Assembly (NCBI GenBank): GCA_030698575.1
Contig: JAUYMQ010000281.1
Location: 1-13,068, forward strand
Reading direction: 5' to 3'
Length of the DNA: 13,068 nt
DNA from: Deltaproteobacteria bacterium
GTDB lineage: Bacteria > JAUYMQ01
Position 1 is the first letter of the stretch, and each line of letters starts with the position of its first letter. Positions 1 through 6,662 of this stretch are shown here, in pieces. The notes beneath the pieces are model-generated. The model was given only the letters and a program-made list of their open reading frames with translations, had not been told where the DNA came from and did not search any database. Made by a program: the position numbers and the translations under genes.

Positions 1-9
1 AAGACATAG

Positions 10-66
10 CCTCCGGTCCAAACGAGGAGTCCAAACCTGGTGGGTGACCACCAGTCCTCGGAGGAG
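10..66 (+). promoter_or_regulatory. Structured 5' leader of the proteasomal ATPase gene
   Basis: Seen directly: a perfect 7-bp dyad CTGGTGG/CCACCAG (37-43 and 48-54) closes on GTGA, which as RNA is a GNRA-type tetraloop. A flanking 6-bp match CGAGGA/TCCTCG (23-28 and 55-60) can extend it across an 8-nt bulge. The octamer GTCCAAAC occurs twice (16-23 and 29-36), the second copy being exactly that bulge. CCTCCG (10-15) is complementary to CGGAGG (59-64), which overlaps the Shine-Dalgarno GGAGGAG (60-66). The leader could therefore fold to hide the ribosome binding site. Alternatively the dyad and octamer repeats could be protein-binding DNA sites. Which of these applies is inference, and no known riboswitch class is recognised. 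Confidence 0.4.
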
Positions 67-77
67 AGCCAAAAGTC

Positions 78-1727
78 ATGGGCACGCGTCTTGAAAAGCT
101 CCTCAGTGAATTCGAAACCCTGAAGCGCCGGTACGAGATTACCAAAGATCAGCTCTACGAGGCTGAGAAGCAGAACGAGAAGCTCGTAGCGGCTCTTCAG
201 GACGCCAAGACGCAGATCGACGCTCTGAAAGAAGAGGTCGACAAGCTCTGCGCCCCTCCGAACACCTACGGCGTTTTCCAGCGGGCCAACAAGGACAACA
301 CCGTCGAGATCCTGGTCGACGGCCGGCAGATGCGCGTGAACGCGCATCCGCGCGTGGACATTCCCATCCTCCAGGAAGGCCAGCAGGTCGTCCTGAACGA
401 GGCCTTCAACGTTATCGAGGCCTGTGACTACGAGACCCGCGGCGAGGTCGTCACGATCAAGGAAGATCTCGGCGATGGTCGCGCGGTGGTTCTCGGGCGC
501 GCCGACGAGGAGCGCGTGGTCTCCTTCTCGGGTCCTATGCGGCGCCAGAAGCTGGAAGTCGGCGATCCGCTCCTGATCAATCCCAGGACGGGCATAGCCA
601 CCGAGAAGCTGCCGAAGTCGCAGGTCGAGGAAGTCGTACTCGAAGAGGTTCCCAACATCGAGTACAGCGACATCGGCGGACTCAGCGCCCAGATCGAGAC
701 GCTCCGCGACGCCATCGAGCTTCCCTACCTCTATGCCGACGAATTCCGGAAGCACAAGCTCAATCCGCCGAAGGGCATCCTTCTGTACGGCCCGCCGGGG
801 TGCGGCAAGACGCTCATTGCGAAGGCGGTGGCCCACAACCTCGCCAAGCGTATCGAGGAGCGGAGCGGCAAGGAAACACGGAGCTACTTCCTCAACGTGA
901 AGGGGCCCGAACTGCTCAACAAGTACGTGGGCGAGACGGAACACAAGATCCGCGAGGTCTTCAAGAAGGCGCGGGAGAAGGCCGAGCAGGACATGCCCGT
1001 CGTGCTGTTCTTCGATGAGATGGATTCGCTCTTCCGGCTTCGTGGATCCGGGATTTCCTCGGACATGGAAGCCACCGTGGTCGCGCAGTTCCTTTCGGAG
1101 ATCGACGGCGTCGAATCGCTGAGAAACGTGATCGTCATCGGCGCTTCGAACCGTCAGGACCTGATCGATCCCGCCGTGCTTCGGCCGGGCCGGCTCGATC
1201 TGAAGATCAAGGTTGCCCGCCCGGGTGAGGCCGGTGCGACGGAGATCTTCTCGAAGTACCTCACGCCCGATCTTCCGTTCCATGAGGACGATCTGGCTGC
1301 CTACGGCGGCGATCCGAAGAAGCTCGTTGAAGAGAAGATCGTCCAGATCGTCTCGGAGATGTATGCCACGAGCGAGGAGAACAAGTTCCTCGAGGTGACT
1401 TACGCCAAGGGCGATCGCGAGGTGTTCTACTTCAAGGACTTCTCGAGCGGCGCGATGATCGAGAACATCGTGGCCAGGGCGAAGAAGATGGCCGTGAAGC
1501 GGTACATCACGATCGGTGAACGGGGGATAAAGTTCACCGATCTCGAGCAGGCGGTCCGCGACGAGTACAAGGAGAACGAGGATCTGCCGAACACGACGAA
1601 CCCCGACGACTGGGCCCGGATCTCCGGCGCCAAGGGAGAGCGGATCGTCAACGTGCGGACGCTCATCAGTGGCATCAGCCGGAACGAGAAGACCATCGAG
1701 AACGTCACGGCCGGCCAGTACCTGTAA
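78..1727 (+). CDS. mpa: Proteasome-associated AAA ATPase (Mpa/ARC)
   Basis: Ring-forming unfoldase that captures pupylated proteins and threads them into the 20S proteasome in the cytoplasm. Visible in order over 549 residues: an N-terminal heptad-rich coiled coil (about 1-57), which binds Pup in the family; two OB-type interdomain segments (about 62-190); then one AAA module. The module has Walker A GPPGCGKT (238-245), pore loop KYVG (282-285), Walker B VVLFFDE (308-314), sensor-1 Asn358 and arginine fingers Arg369/Arg372. The segment [19 protein letters not shown] (437-455) and the stretch [18 protein letters not shown] (500-517) match mycobacterial Mpa closely. The protein ends in GQYL, the proteasome-docking tail of Mpa. 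It is about 60 residues shorter than M. tuberculosis Mpa (609). The ATG at 78 has GGAGGAG (60-66) upstream and keeps the whole coiled coil. It is separated from dop by a terminator-like hairpin, so it may be its own transcript. Confidence 0.97.
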   Translation: MGTRLEKLLSEFETLKRRYEITKDQLYEAEKQNEKLVAALQDAKTQIDALKEEVDKLCAPPNTYGVFQRANKDNTVEILVDGRQMRVNAHPRVDIPILQEGQQVVLNEAFNVIEACDYETRGEVVTIKEDLGDGRAVVLGRADEERVVSFSGPMRRQKLEVGDPLLINPRTGIATEKLPKSQVEEVVLEEVPNIEYSDIGGLSAQIETLRDAIELPYLYADEFRKHKLNPPKGILLYGPPGCGKTLIAKAVAHNLAKRIEERSGKETRSYFLNVKGPELLNKYVGETEHKIREVFKKAREKAEQDMPVVLFFDEMDSLFRLRGSGISSDMEATVVAQFLSEIDGVESLRNVIVIGASNRQDLIDPAVLRPGRLDLKIKVARPGEAGATEIFSKYLTPDLPFHEDDLAAYGGDPKKLVEEKIVQIVSEMYATSEENKFLEVTYAKGDREVFYFKDFSSGAMIENIVARAKKMAVKRYITIGERGIKFTDLEQAVRDEYKENEDLPNTTNPDDWARISGAKGERIVNVRTLISGISRNEKTIENVTAGQYL

Positions 1728-1742
1728 TTACTGTAAAATCGA

Positions 1743-1770
1743 GCCCGGGCGGGTGGTCTTCCGCCCGGGC
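1743..1770 (+). terminator. Terminator-like hairpin after the ATPase gene
   Basis: A perfect 10-bp inverted repeat GCCCGGGCGG (1743-1752) and CCGCCCGGGC (1761-1770) surrounds an 8-nt loop. It starts 15 nt after the ATPase stop codon. Only a short T stretch follows (CGTTTG), so termination may be partial, or the element may act mainly as a 3'-end stabiliser. The remaining 144 nt to dop contain no gene. A lone TATAAG at 1838-1843 could be a -10 box but lacks a convincing -35. Confidence 0.6.
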
Positions 1771-1914
1771 CGTTTGTCCAGAAGGAGGGGACGGACAGCA
1801 GACCGACAGACCGCTACCCGTATCCGGCCGCATGGTTTATAAGGGTAAGAGTGTGGGAAAGCAGTTCCCTGGAGCGAAAGAGTCCCAGAATCGGCAGGCA
1901 TCACAGGAGCGAGC

Positions 1915-3402
1915 ATGGCGGTCAAGAAGGTAATGGGCACCGAGGTCGAATACGGGATCACAGTCGTCAACGACCGCGACTTCGATCCGATCTCGAGCTG
2001 CGTTCTTCTCGTAAACGCCTATCGCGACAAGACCGATGCGAAGATTCTCTGGGACTATGACCAGGAGAATCCTCTCGCCGACGCCCGGGGCTTCCAGGCC
2101 GACGGCGAGAAGTACACGCCGAACCAGCAGGAGAACATCACCCGCAACAAGACGCTGGTGAACGGCGCCCGCTACTACGTCGATCACGCCCATCCGGAAT
2201 ACTCGACGCCCGAGTGCACGAACGTCCTCGATCTCGTCAAGCACGAGAAGGCCGGCGAGCTCATCCTCGAGCGAAGCCGCATCGAGGCCAACGCGCTCGT
2301 GCCTGATCGCTGCCAGATCCTCGTCTACAAGAACAACAGCGACAGGAAAGGGAACAGCTACGGCTGCCACGAAAACTTCCTGATGGATCGGCGGACTTCC
2401 TTCAAGCAGATCATCGAGAAGTTCATCCCGTTCCTCGTGAGCCGGCAGGTCTACACGGGCGCGGGAAAGGTGGGATCGGAGAACCGGGCCGGCGCCGTCG
2501 ACTACCAGATCAGCCAGCGATCGGACTTCTTCGAGACCGAGGTGGCCCTCGACACCATGGTCAAGCGGCCGATCATCAACACCCGTGACGAGCCGCACGC
2601 CGATCGCGAAAAATACCGGCGACTGCATGTCATCGTGGCCGATTCGAACATGGCCGAGCCGACGATCTACCTGAAGAGCGGCGTGACTGCGATCATTCTG
2701 TCGATGATCGAGGACGGCGCCATCCAGACCGACCTCGTGATAAGAGACCCGGTCAAGGCCATGAAGGAGATCTCGCACGACACCTCCTGCACGAAGAAGG
2801 TCCAGCTCGACAACGGGAAGAAGCTTACCGCGATCGAGCTCCAGGAGGAGTACCTGGATCTGGCGCACAAGTACTTCGCCACCCGGGAAGCCGACGCGGT
2901 CACACGGGACGTGATCGTCCGCTGGGAGTCCGTCCTCAAGCGGCTGAAAGAAGATCCCGATCAGCTCGGCAGGGAGATCGACTGGGTGATCAAGAAGCAG
3001 TTGATTCAGGCCTTCATGAACCGCAAGAACTATACATGGGACAGTCCACGGGTCGGGATGATCGATCTGCAGTACCACGACATCCGGCCGGAAAAGGGGC
3101 TGTATCATCTTCTCGTGAGGCAGGAGAAGGTCGATCGCATCGTCTCCGATCAGGACATCGAGGACGCGGTCTACAACCCGCCGGAGGATACGCGAGCATA
3201 CTTCCGGGGGATGTGCCTCAAGCGGTATGGCTCGGCGATCTTTGGTGTAAACTGGGACTCGATTTCCTTCAACCTCAAGGATCAGCCCATCAAGCGCATC
3301 CTGATGGCCGAGCCGCTGAAGGGGACGAAGGAGCACGTTCAGGAACTTCTCGATAGGTCGACGAGCACCGAAGAGCTCGTTGCGAACCTCACCGCCGAGT
3401 GA
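1915..3402 (+). CDS. dop: Depupylase/Pup deamidase Dop
   Basis: Carboxylate-amine-ligase-fold enzyme that hydrolyses the isopeptide bond between Pup and substrate lysine, and in GGQ-type systems also deamidates Pup. Of 495 residues, GTEVEYG (8-14) provides the metal/ATP glutamates (Glu10 aligns with mycobacterial Glu8). Asp90 in NGARYYVDHAHPEYS is the counterpart of the Dop nucleophile Asp95. The Dop-loop, absent from PafA, is present between WDYDQENPLADARGF (46-60) and the Asp90 motif. The C-terminus WDSISF...PLKGTKEHVQELLD matches Dop rather than PafA. The ATG at 1915 has AGGAG at 1905-1909. The Pup encoded next door already ends in Glu, so only the depupylase activity should be needed here. 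The internal segments GNSYGCHEN and DEPHADREKYRRLHVIV are more PafA-like than in mycobacterial Dop. Confidence 0.96.
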   Translation: MAVKKVMGTEVEYGITVVNDRDFDPISSCVLLVNAYRDKTDAKILWDYDQENPLADARGFQADGEKYTPNQQENITRNKTLVNGARYYVDHAHPEYSTPECTNVLDLVKHEKAGELILERSRIEANALVPDRCQILVYKNNSDRKGNSYGCHENFLMDRRTSFKQIIEKFIPFLVSRQVYTGAGKVGSENRAGAVDYQISQRSDFFETEVALDTMVKRPIINTRDEPHADREKYRRLHVIVADSNMAEPTIYLKSGVTAIILSMIEDGAIQTDLVIRDPVKAMKEISHDTSCTKKVQLDNGKKLTAIELQEEYLDLAHKYFATREADAVTRDVIVRWESVLKRLKEDPDQLGREIDWVIKKQLIQAFMNRKNYTWDSPRVGMIDLQYHDIRPEKGLYHLLVRQEKVDRIVSDQDIEDAVYNPPEDTRAYFRGMCLKRYGSAIFGVNWDSISFNLKDQPIKRILMAEPLKGTKEHVQELLDRSTSTEELVANLTAE

Positions 3403-3425
3403 CGGCGGCCCCGGGAGGCTCCTGA

Positions 3426-3445
3426 GGGCCGGCGTGCGCCGGCCC
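3426..3445 (+). promoter_or_regulatory. GC-rich stem-loop in the dop-pup gap
   Basis: GGGCCGGC (3426-3433) and GCCGGCCC (3438-3445) form a perfect 8-bp stem with loop GTGC. It lies 24 nt after the dop stop and 17 nt before the pup Shine-Dalgarno. No T-tract follows (GGGAAAGG), so it is unlikely to be a full intrinsic terminator. An mRNA processing or stabilising element that raises pup levels relative to dop is plausible, because Pup is consumed stoichiometrically. That role is inference. Confidence 0.5.
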
Positions 3446-3461
3446 GGGAAAGGCAGCACCG

Positions 3462-3470
3462 AAGGAGGAG
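3462..3470 (+). promoter_or_regulatory. Strong ribosome binding site that fixes the pup start
   Basis: AAGGAGGAG contains the full AAGGAGG complement of the 16S rRNA tail, with 6 nt between AAGGAGG and the ATG at 3475. It is the best ribosome binding site in the cluster. It supports the long form of Pup, because the next in-frame Met is residue 59, inside the conserved core. Confidence 0.8.
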
Positions 3471-3474
3471 CAAC

Positions 3475-3738
3475 ATGAAGATCCACGCAATCCTCGGTCG
3501 CGACCCTGACAGCCAGGGCTTGCTCCAGGTTACCCGCGCTGCGGATCAGACCCAGTCGCGGAAGACCCAGGACAAGGAATCGGGAAAGTCCAAGGAGACC
3601 CGGGAAGCCAAGGACCTCTCGGAACGCGGCAAGAAGCTAAAAGAAGACATGGACGAGCTCGTCGACGAAATCGACGAAGTCCTGGAGGAGAACGCTGAGG
3701 AGTTCGTGAAGAACTACATTCAGCGGGGAGGGGAGTAA
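3475..3738 (+). CDS. pup: Prokaryotic ubiquitin-like protein Pup (GGE type, extended)
   Basis: Small, mostly disordered modifier that PafA attaches through its C-terminal Glu to target lysines, marking them for the proteasome. Of 87 residues, the last 35 carry the Pup signature: LVDEIDEVLEENAEEFVKNY (62-81) followed by IQRGGE. This amphipathic stretch is what folds onto the Mpa coiled coil in the family. The end is GGE, so the ligation-competent Glu is encoded directly and no deamidation is required. Classical Pup is about 64 residues, and here there are about 20-25 extra N-terminal residues beginning MKIHAILGRD. Arg84 stands where M. tuberculosis Pup has Lys61 (QKGGQ), while Lys79 sits five residues further in. 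The ending differs from the R(T/S)GE tails I recall for UBact, so I call it Pup. It sits between dop and prcB, and its TAA is 1 nt from the prcB start. Confidence 0.95.
   Translation: MKIHAILGRDPDSQGLLQVTRAADQTQSRKTQDKESGKSKETREAKDLSERGKKLKEDMDELVDEIDEVLEENAEEFVKNYIQRGGE
3725..3735 (+). promoter_or_regulatory. Ribosome binding site for the TTG start of prcB
   Basis: The purine run GGGGAGGGGAG lies inside the last pup codons and ends 4 nt before a TTG codon at 3740. No in-frame ATG occurs until residue 73, well after the catalytic Thr. TTG is therefore the only start that retains the propeptide and has a ribosome binding site. Confidence 0.65.
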
Positions 3739-3739
3739 A

Positions 3740-4543
3740 TTGTTCTTCGGGAAAGGCCGTTATGATGGCTCTTCCTTCATCGAGCTTTTGAGGACCGAGT
3801 GCGAGCATCTGACGCCTCGCCTCGACATCGCGGCCGACAACGACGGCCGGCTTGCCAGCGGCATTCCGCATGGCACCACCGTCGTCGCCCTTCGCTATGC
3901 CGACGGGGCCGTGATTGCGGGCGACCGCCTGGCGACTGAGGGTTATCAGGTCGCGATGCGCAGCATCGAGAAGGTCTTCAAGACCGATGAACATTCGGCG
4001 ATGGCGATCGCGGGCGCCGCCGGGCCCTGCATCGATATGGCGCGACTGTTCCGGATCGAGCTGGAGCACTACGAGAAGATCGAGGGCGTCGAGCTCGACC
4101 TCGAAGGGAAGGCCAACAAGCTGGGACAGATGATCCGGCAGAACCTCCCCATGGCCATGCAGGGGCTGGTGGTCGTGCCGATCTTCACCGGCTTCGATCT
4201 CAAGCTCTCGAAGGGGCGTATTTACAAATACGACGTGACCGGCGGCCACTACGAGGAAACCGACTATTACGCGATCGGCTCCGGCGGAAAGGATGCCCGC
4301 AGTTCCTTCAAGAAGACCTACCGGACCAACGCCTCCGAGGAGGAGGCGCTCCGGATGGTTCTCGAGGCGCTCTTTGACGCCGCCGACGAGGACCGGGGCA
4401 CGGGCGGCGTCGACTCGGTCCGCGGCATCTACCCGACGGCGAAGACCGTGACCAGCAAAGGCATTATCGACATCCCCGAGGATCGGATCCGGGCCCTGTA
4501 CGAAGGCGTTCTGGCGAATCGGCGCGCGGTGGAGGCTGCCTGA
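3740..4543 (+). CDS. prcB: Proteasome subunit beta PrcB
   Basis: Catalytic Ntn-hydrolase subunit of the 20S core, made as a proenzyme that self-cleaves to expose an N-terminal Thr. In the 267-residue precursor, IPHG|TTVVALRYADG places the cleavage after Gly45 and the nucleophile at Thr46. Counting from it as Thr1, the family's Asp17 and Lys33 are both present (Asp62 in AGDR, Lys78 in IEKVF). GSGG at about 180-183 and the long helices after it fit the beta fold. The propeptide of 45 residues is a little shorter than the 57 of M. tuberculosis. It begins with TTG 1 nt after the pup stop, which suggests coupling to pup translation. Its last stop base is the first base of prcA, consistent with balanced alpha/beta synthesis. 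Confidence 0.96.
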   Translation: MFFGKGRYDGSSFIELLRTECEHLTPRLDIAADNDGRLASGIPHGTTVVALRYADGAVIAGDRLATEGYQVAMRSIEKVFKTDEHSAMAIAGAAGPCIDMARLFRIELEHYEKIEGVELDLEGKANKLGQMIRQNLPMAMQGLVVVPIFTGFDLKLSKGRIYKYDVTGGHYEETDYYAIGSGGKDARSSFKKTYRTNASEEEALRMVLEALFDAADEDRGTGGVDSVRGIYPTAKTVTSKGIIDIPEDRIRALYEGVLANRRAVEAA

Positions 4544-5241
4544 TGGCGATGCCCTTCTACGTTTCGCCCGAACAGATGATGCAGGACAAGGCCGAGTATG
4601 CCCGCAAGGGCATAGCCCGGGGGAAGTCCATCGTCGCGATCGAGTACCAGGACGGAATCGCACTGGTGGCCGAAAACCCCAGCCGCAGCCTTTCGAAGCT
4701 CTCCGAGATATATGACAAGATCGCATTTGCCGGAGTCGGGAAGTACAGCGAGTTCGAGAACCTCCGCAAGGTCGGGATCCGCTACGCCGACGTGAAGGGG
4801 TACTCCTACAGCCGACACGACGTCACCGCCAAGTCTCTCGCGAACGCCTACTCCCAGGCCATCGGGCAGGTGTTCACGCAGGAGATGAAGCCGCTCGAAA
4901 TCGAGATTCTCATTGTCGAGGCGGGCGATGAAGGCCATCCGAACGAGATGTATCATCTTCTCTACGACGGAACGATCACCGACTACCGGCGATTCGTCGT
5001 GATGGGAGGCGCGAAGGAATCGGCGATGCAACTTCTCGAGGAGTCCTATCGCGACAACCTGACGTTGACCCAGGCTGTTGATCTCTGCCAGAAGGCGCTC
5101 CTCAAGACGAACGGAAACAAGGAGCTGACGGCCGACACGATCGAGGTCGCGATACTGAACCGAAAGCGAGGGGGCAGAAAGTTCCAGCGGCTCCAGGCCG
5201 CAGAGCTTCAAGCAATACTGGAGGAGGCGGGGAGCGCCTGA
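4543..5241 (+). CDS. prcA: Proteasome subunit alpha PrcA
   Basis: Non-catalytic outer-ring subunit that gates the 20S core and receives the C-terminal tail of the ATPase. Its 232 residues open with MAMPFYVSPEQMM, aligning with M. tuberculosis MSFPYFISPEQAM, the gate region. Next come ARKGIARGKSIVAIEY (20-35) and AENPSRSLSKLSEIYDKI (43-60), the conserved alpha-type segments. FVVMGG (151-156) is also family-typical. There is no processing site or N-terminal Thr, as expected for alpha. The ATG at 4543 overlaps the prcB TGA as TGATG, with GGAGG at 4531-4535. The C-terminus is shorter than the mycobacterial acidic tail. Confidence 0.96.
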   Translation: MAMPFYVSPEQMMQDKAEYARKGIARGKSIVAIEYQDGIALVAENPSRSLSKLSEIYDKIAFAGVGKYSEFENLRKVGIRYADVKGYSYSRHDVTAKSLANAYSQAIGQVFTQEMKPLEIEILIVEAGDEGHPNEMYHLLYDGTITDYRRFVVMGGAKESAMQLLEESYRDNLTLTQAVDLCQKALLKTNGNKELTADTIEVAILNRKRGGRKFQRLQAAELQAILEEAGSA

Positions 5242-5244
5242 CCA

Positions 5245-6651
5245 ATGCGGAAGAGAATCTTCGGCCTGGAAAATGAGTACGGGATCGTCTTCACCCCGGA
5301 AGGCCGAAAGACCTTGCCCGTCGAGAAGGCGATCCGCTTCCTCTTCGAAAAACTCATTACCACCGAGCACTTCCTCAACGTCTTCCTCGAAAACGGCGCG
5401 CGATTCTACCAGGACACCGGTTGCCACCCCGAGTACGCCACTCCCGAGTGCGCTTCGCCGCGCGACCTCGTGCTCTATGATCGCGCGGGCGAGCGAATCC
5501 TCGAGGATCTTCAGGCCTACGCCGAGGGCAAGGTGCGCGAGGACGGCGTCGCCGGGACCCTTTCGATCTTCAAGAACAACACCGACTTCGTGGGAAATTC
5601 CTACGGTTGCCACGAGAACTACCTGGTCGACCGCGACGTTGACTTCTACTACCTGGCAGAGCAGCTCATCCCGTTCCTCGTCACGCGCCAGATCTATACG
5701 GGTGCGGGCAAGGTCTTCCAGACGCAGGACGGCGTTCACTACTGCATAAGCCAGCGCGCGCAGCACATCTATCAGAAGATCTCGGGAACCACGACGAACG
5801 ACCGGAGCATCATCAACACGCGCGACGAGCCGCACGCCGACCGCGAGAAGTACCGGCGGCTCCACGTGATTGTCGGCGATTCGAACATGTCGGAGTACAC
5901 CAATTTCCTCAAGGTTGGCACCGCAGCGGTCGTCCTTCAGATGATTGAAGACAACTTCATCAAGAAGGATCTGACGATGCGCAACCCGGTCAAGTCGATC
6001 AAGGACATTTCCTACGACGTGACCTGCAAGAAGCGGATTCGCCTCGATAACGGGAAGGAGTACAGCCCGATCGAGATCCAGCGCGAGTACCTCGACCTGG
6101 CGCAGGACTATCAGGAGCGCTACGGAGTCGACGATCAGCTCAAGGACGTCATCCAGAAGTGGGCCTACGTGCTGGGCAAGCTCGAGGACGACCCCAACAA
6201 GCTCGATCGGGAAATCGACTGGGTCATCAAGCGCCACATGATCGAGGAGTACCTCGACCGCCGTGGAATGCGGTGGACCAACCCGCGCGTCTATATGATG
6301 GATCTCCAGTTCCACGACATCCGGCGGGACAAGGGGCTGTTCTACTTGCTCGAAAGGACGGGCCGCGCCGAGCGCATCCTGAATGACGAGGAGATCGAGC
6401 ACGCCAAGGAGCATCCGCCGAGCGATACGCGCGCCAAGCTGCGGGGCGACTTCATCAAGCTCGCCCGGAAGAACAATATCCAGTACGATCTCGACTGGTC
6501 GAACATCCGGCTCGGCAATCTTCTGAACGTCCGCGTCATCTGCAACAACCCTTTCGAGACCGACACCGAGAAGGTGACCGAGCTGGTAAGGACGATCCAG
6601 AAGACGAATCTCCGCAAGACCTCGCTCTCGAAACTCGTCATCCAGAGCTGA
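5245..6651 (+). CDS. pafA: Pup--protein ligase PafA
   Basis: ATP-dependent ligase that phosphorylates the C-terminal Glu of Pup and joins it to a substrate lysine. Of 468 residues, RIFGLENEYG (4-13) gives Glu9 and Glu11 at the same positions as in M. tuberculosis PafA. Asp57 in NGARFYQDTGCHPEYATPEC aligns exactly with the mycobacterial catalytic Asp57. FKNNTDFVGNSYGCHENYLV and the INTRDEPHADREKYRRLHVI block are diagnostic. There is no Dop-loop between Gly13 and Asp57, which separates it from the paralogue encoded by dop. The C-terminal Pup-groove domain (WSNIRLGN onward) is present and the length is close to the 452 of M. tuberculosis. It starts 3 nt after the prcA stop with GGAG at 5231-5234, so it is the last core gene of the operon. 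Confidence 0.96.
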   Translation: MRKRIFGLENEYGIVFTPEGRKTLPVEKAIRFLFEKLITTEHFLNVFLENGARFYQDTGCHPEYATPECASPRDLVLYDRAGERILEDLQAYAEGKVREDGVAGTLSIFKNNTDFVGNSYGCHENYLVDRDVDFYYLAEQLIPFLVTRQIYTGAGKVFQTQDGVHYCISQRAQHIYQKISGTTTNDRSIINTRDEPHADREKYRRLHVIVGDSNMSEYTNFLKVGTAAVVLQMIEDNFIKKDLTMRNPVKSIKDISYDVTCKKRIRLDNGKEYSPIEIQREYLDLAQDYQERYGVDDQLKDVIQKWAYVLGKLEDDPNKLDREIDWVIKRHMIEEYLDRRGMRWTNPRVYMMDLQFHDIRRDKGLFYLLERTGRAERILNDEEIEHAKEHPPSDTRAKLRGDFIKLARKNNIQYDLDWSNIRLGNLLNVRVICNNPFETDTEKVTELVRTIQKTNLRKTSLSKLVIQS

Positions 6652-6662
6652 CGGCGCTAGCG

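Noticed and set aside
1799-1814. Tandem repeat CAGACCGA/CAGACCGC upstream of dop
   Set aside because: Only two imperfect 8-nt units, without symmetry or relation to a promoter; probably chance.
1838-1843. TATAAG as a -10 box for a dop promoter
   Set aside because: No acceptable -35 lies 16-18 nt upstream (CTACCCG region), so it is only mentioned as a possibility.
2575-2655. Gene conversion between dop and pafA in the INTRDEPHADREKYRRLHVI block
   Set aside because: The amino acids match, but the DNA differs at many third codon positions from 5812-5892, so similarity reflects old common origin and constraint.
1837-3486. 549-codon open frame on the minus strand opposite dop
   Set aside because: It is an antisense shadow of dop in GC-rich DNA, with Asp/Val/Leu-rich low-complexity content and no recognisable domain. 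The plus frame is unmistakably Dop.
3475-3738. UBact rather than Pup
   Set aside because: The core DEIDEVLEENAEEFVKNY and GGE end are typical of Pup, whereas UBact proteins as I recall them lack this core and end in R(T/S)GE.
4429-6414. 661-codon open frame on the minus strand opposite prcA and pafA
   Set aside because: Its length reflects codon bias of the real plus-strand genes. The composition is that of an antisense frame and no family motif is seen.
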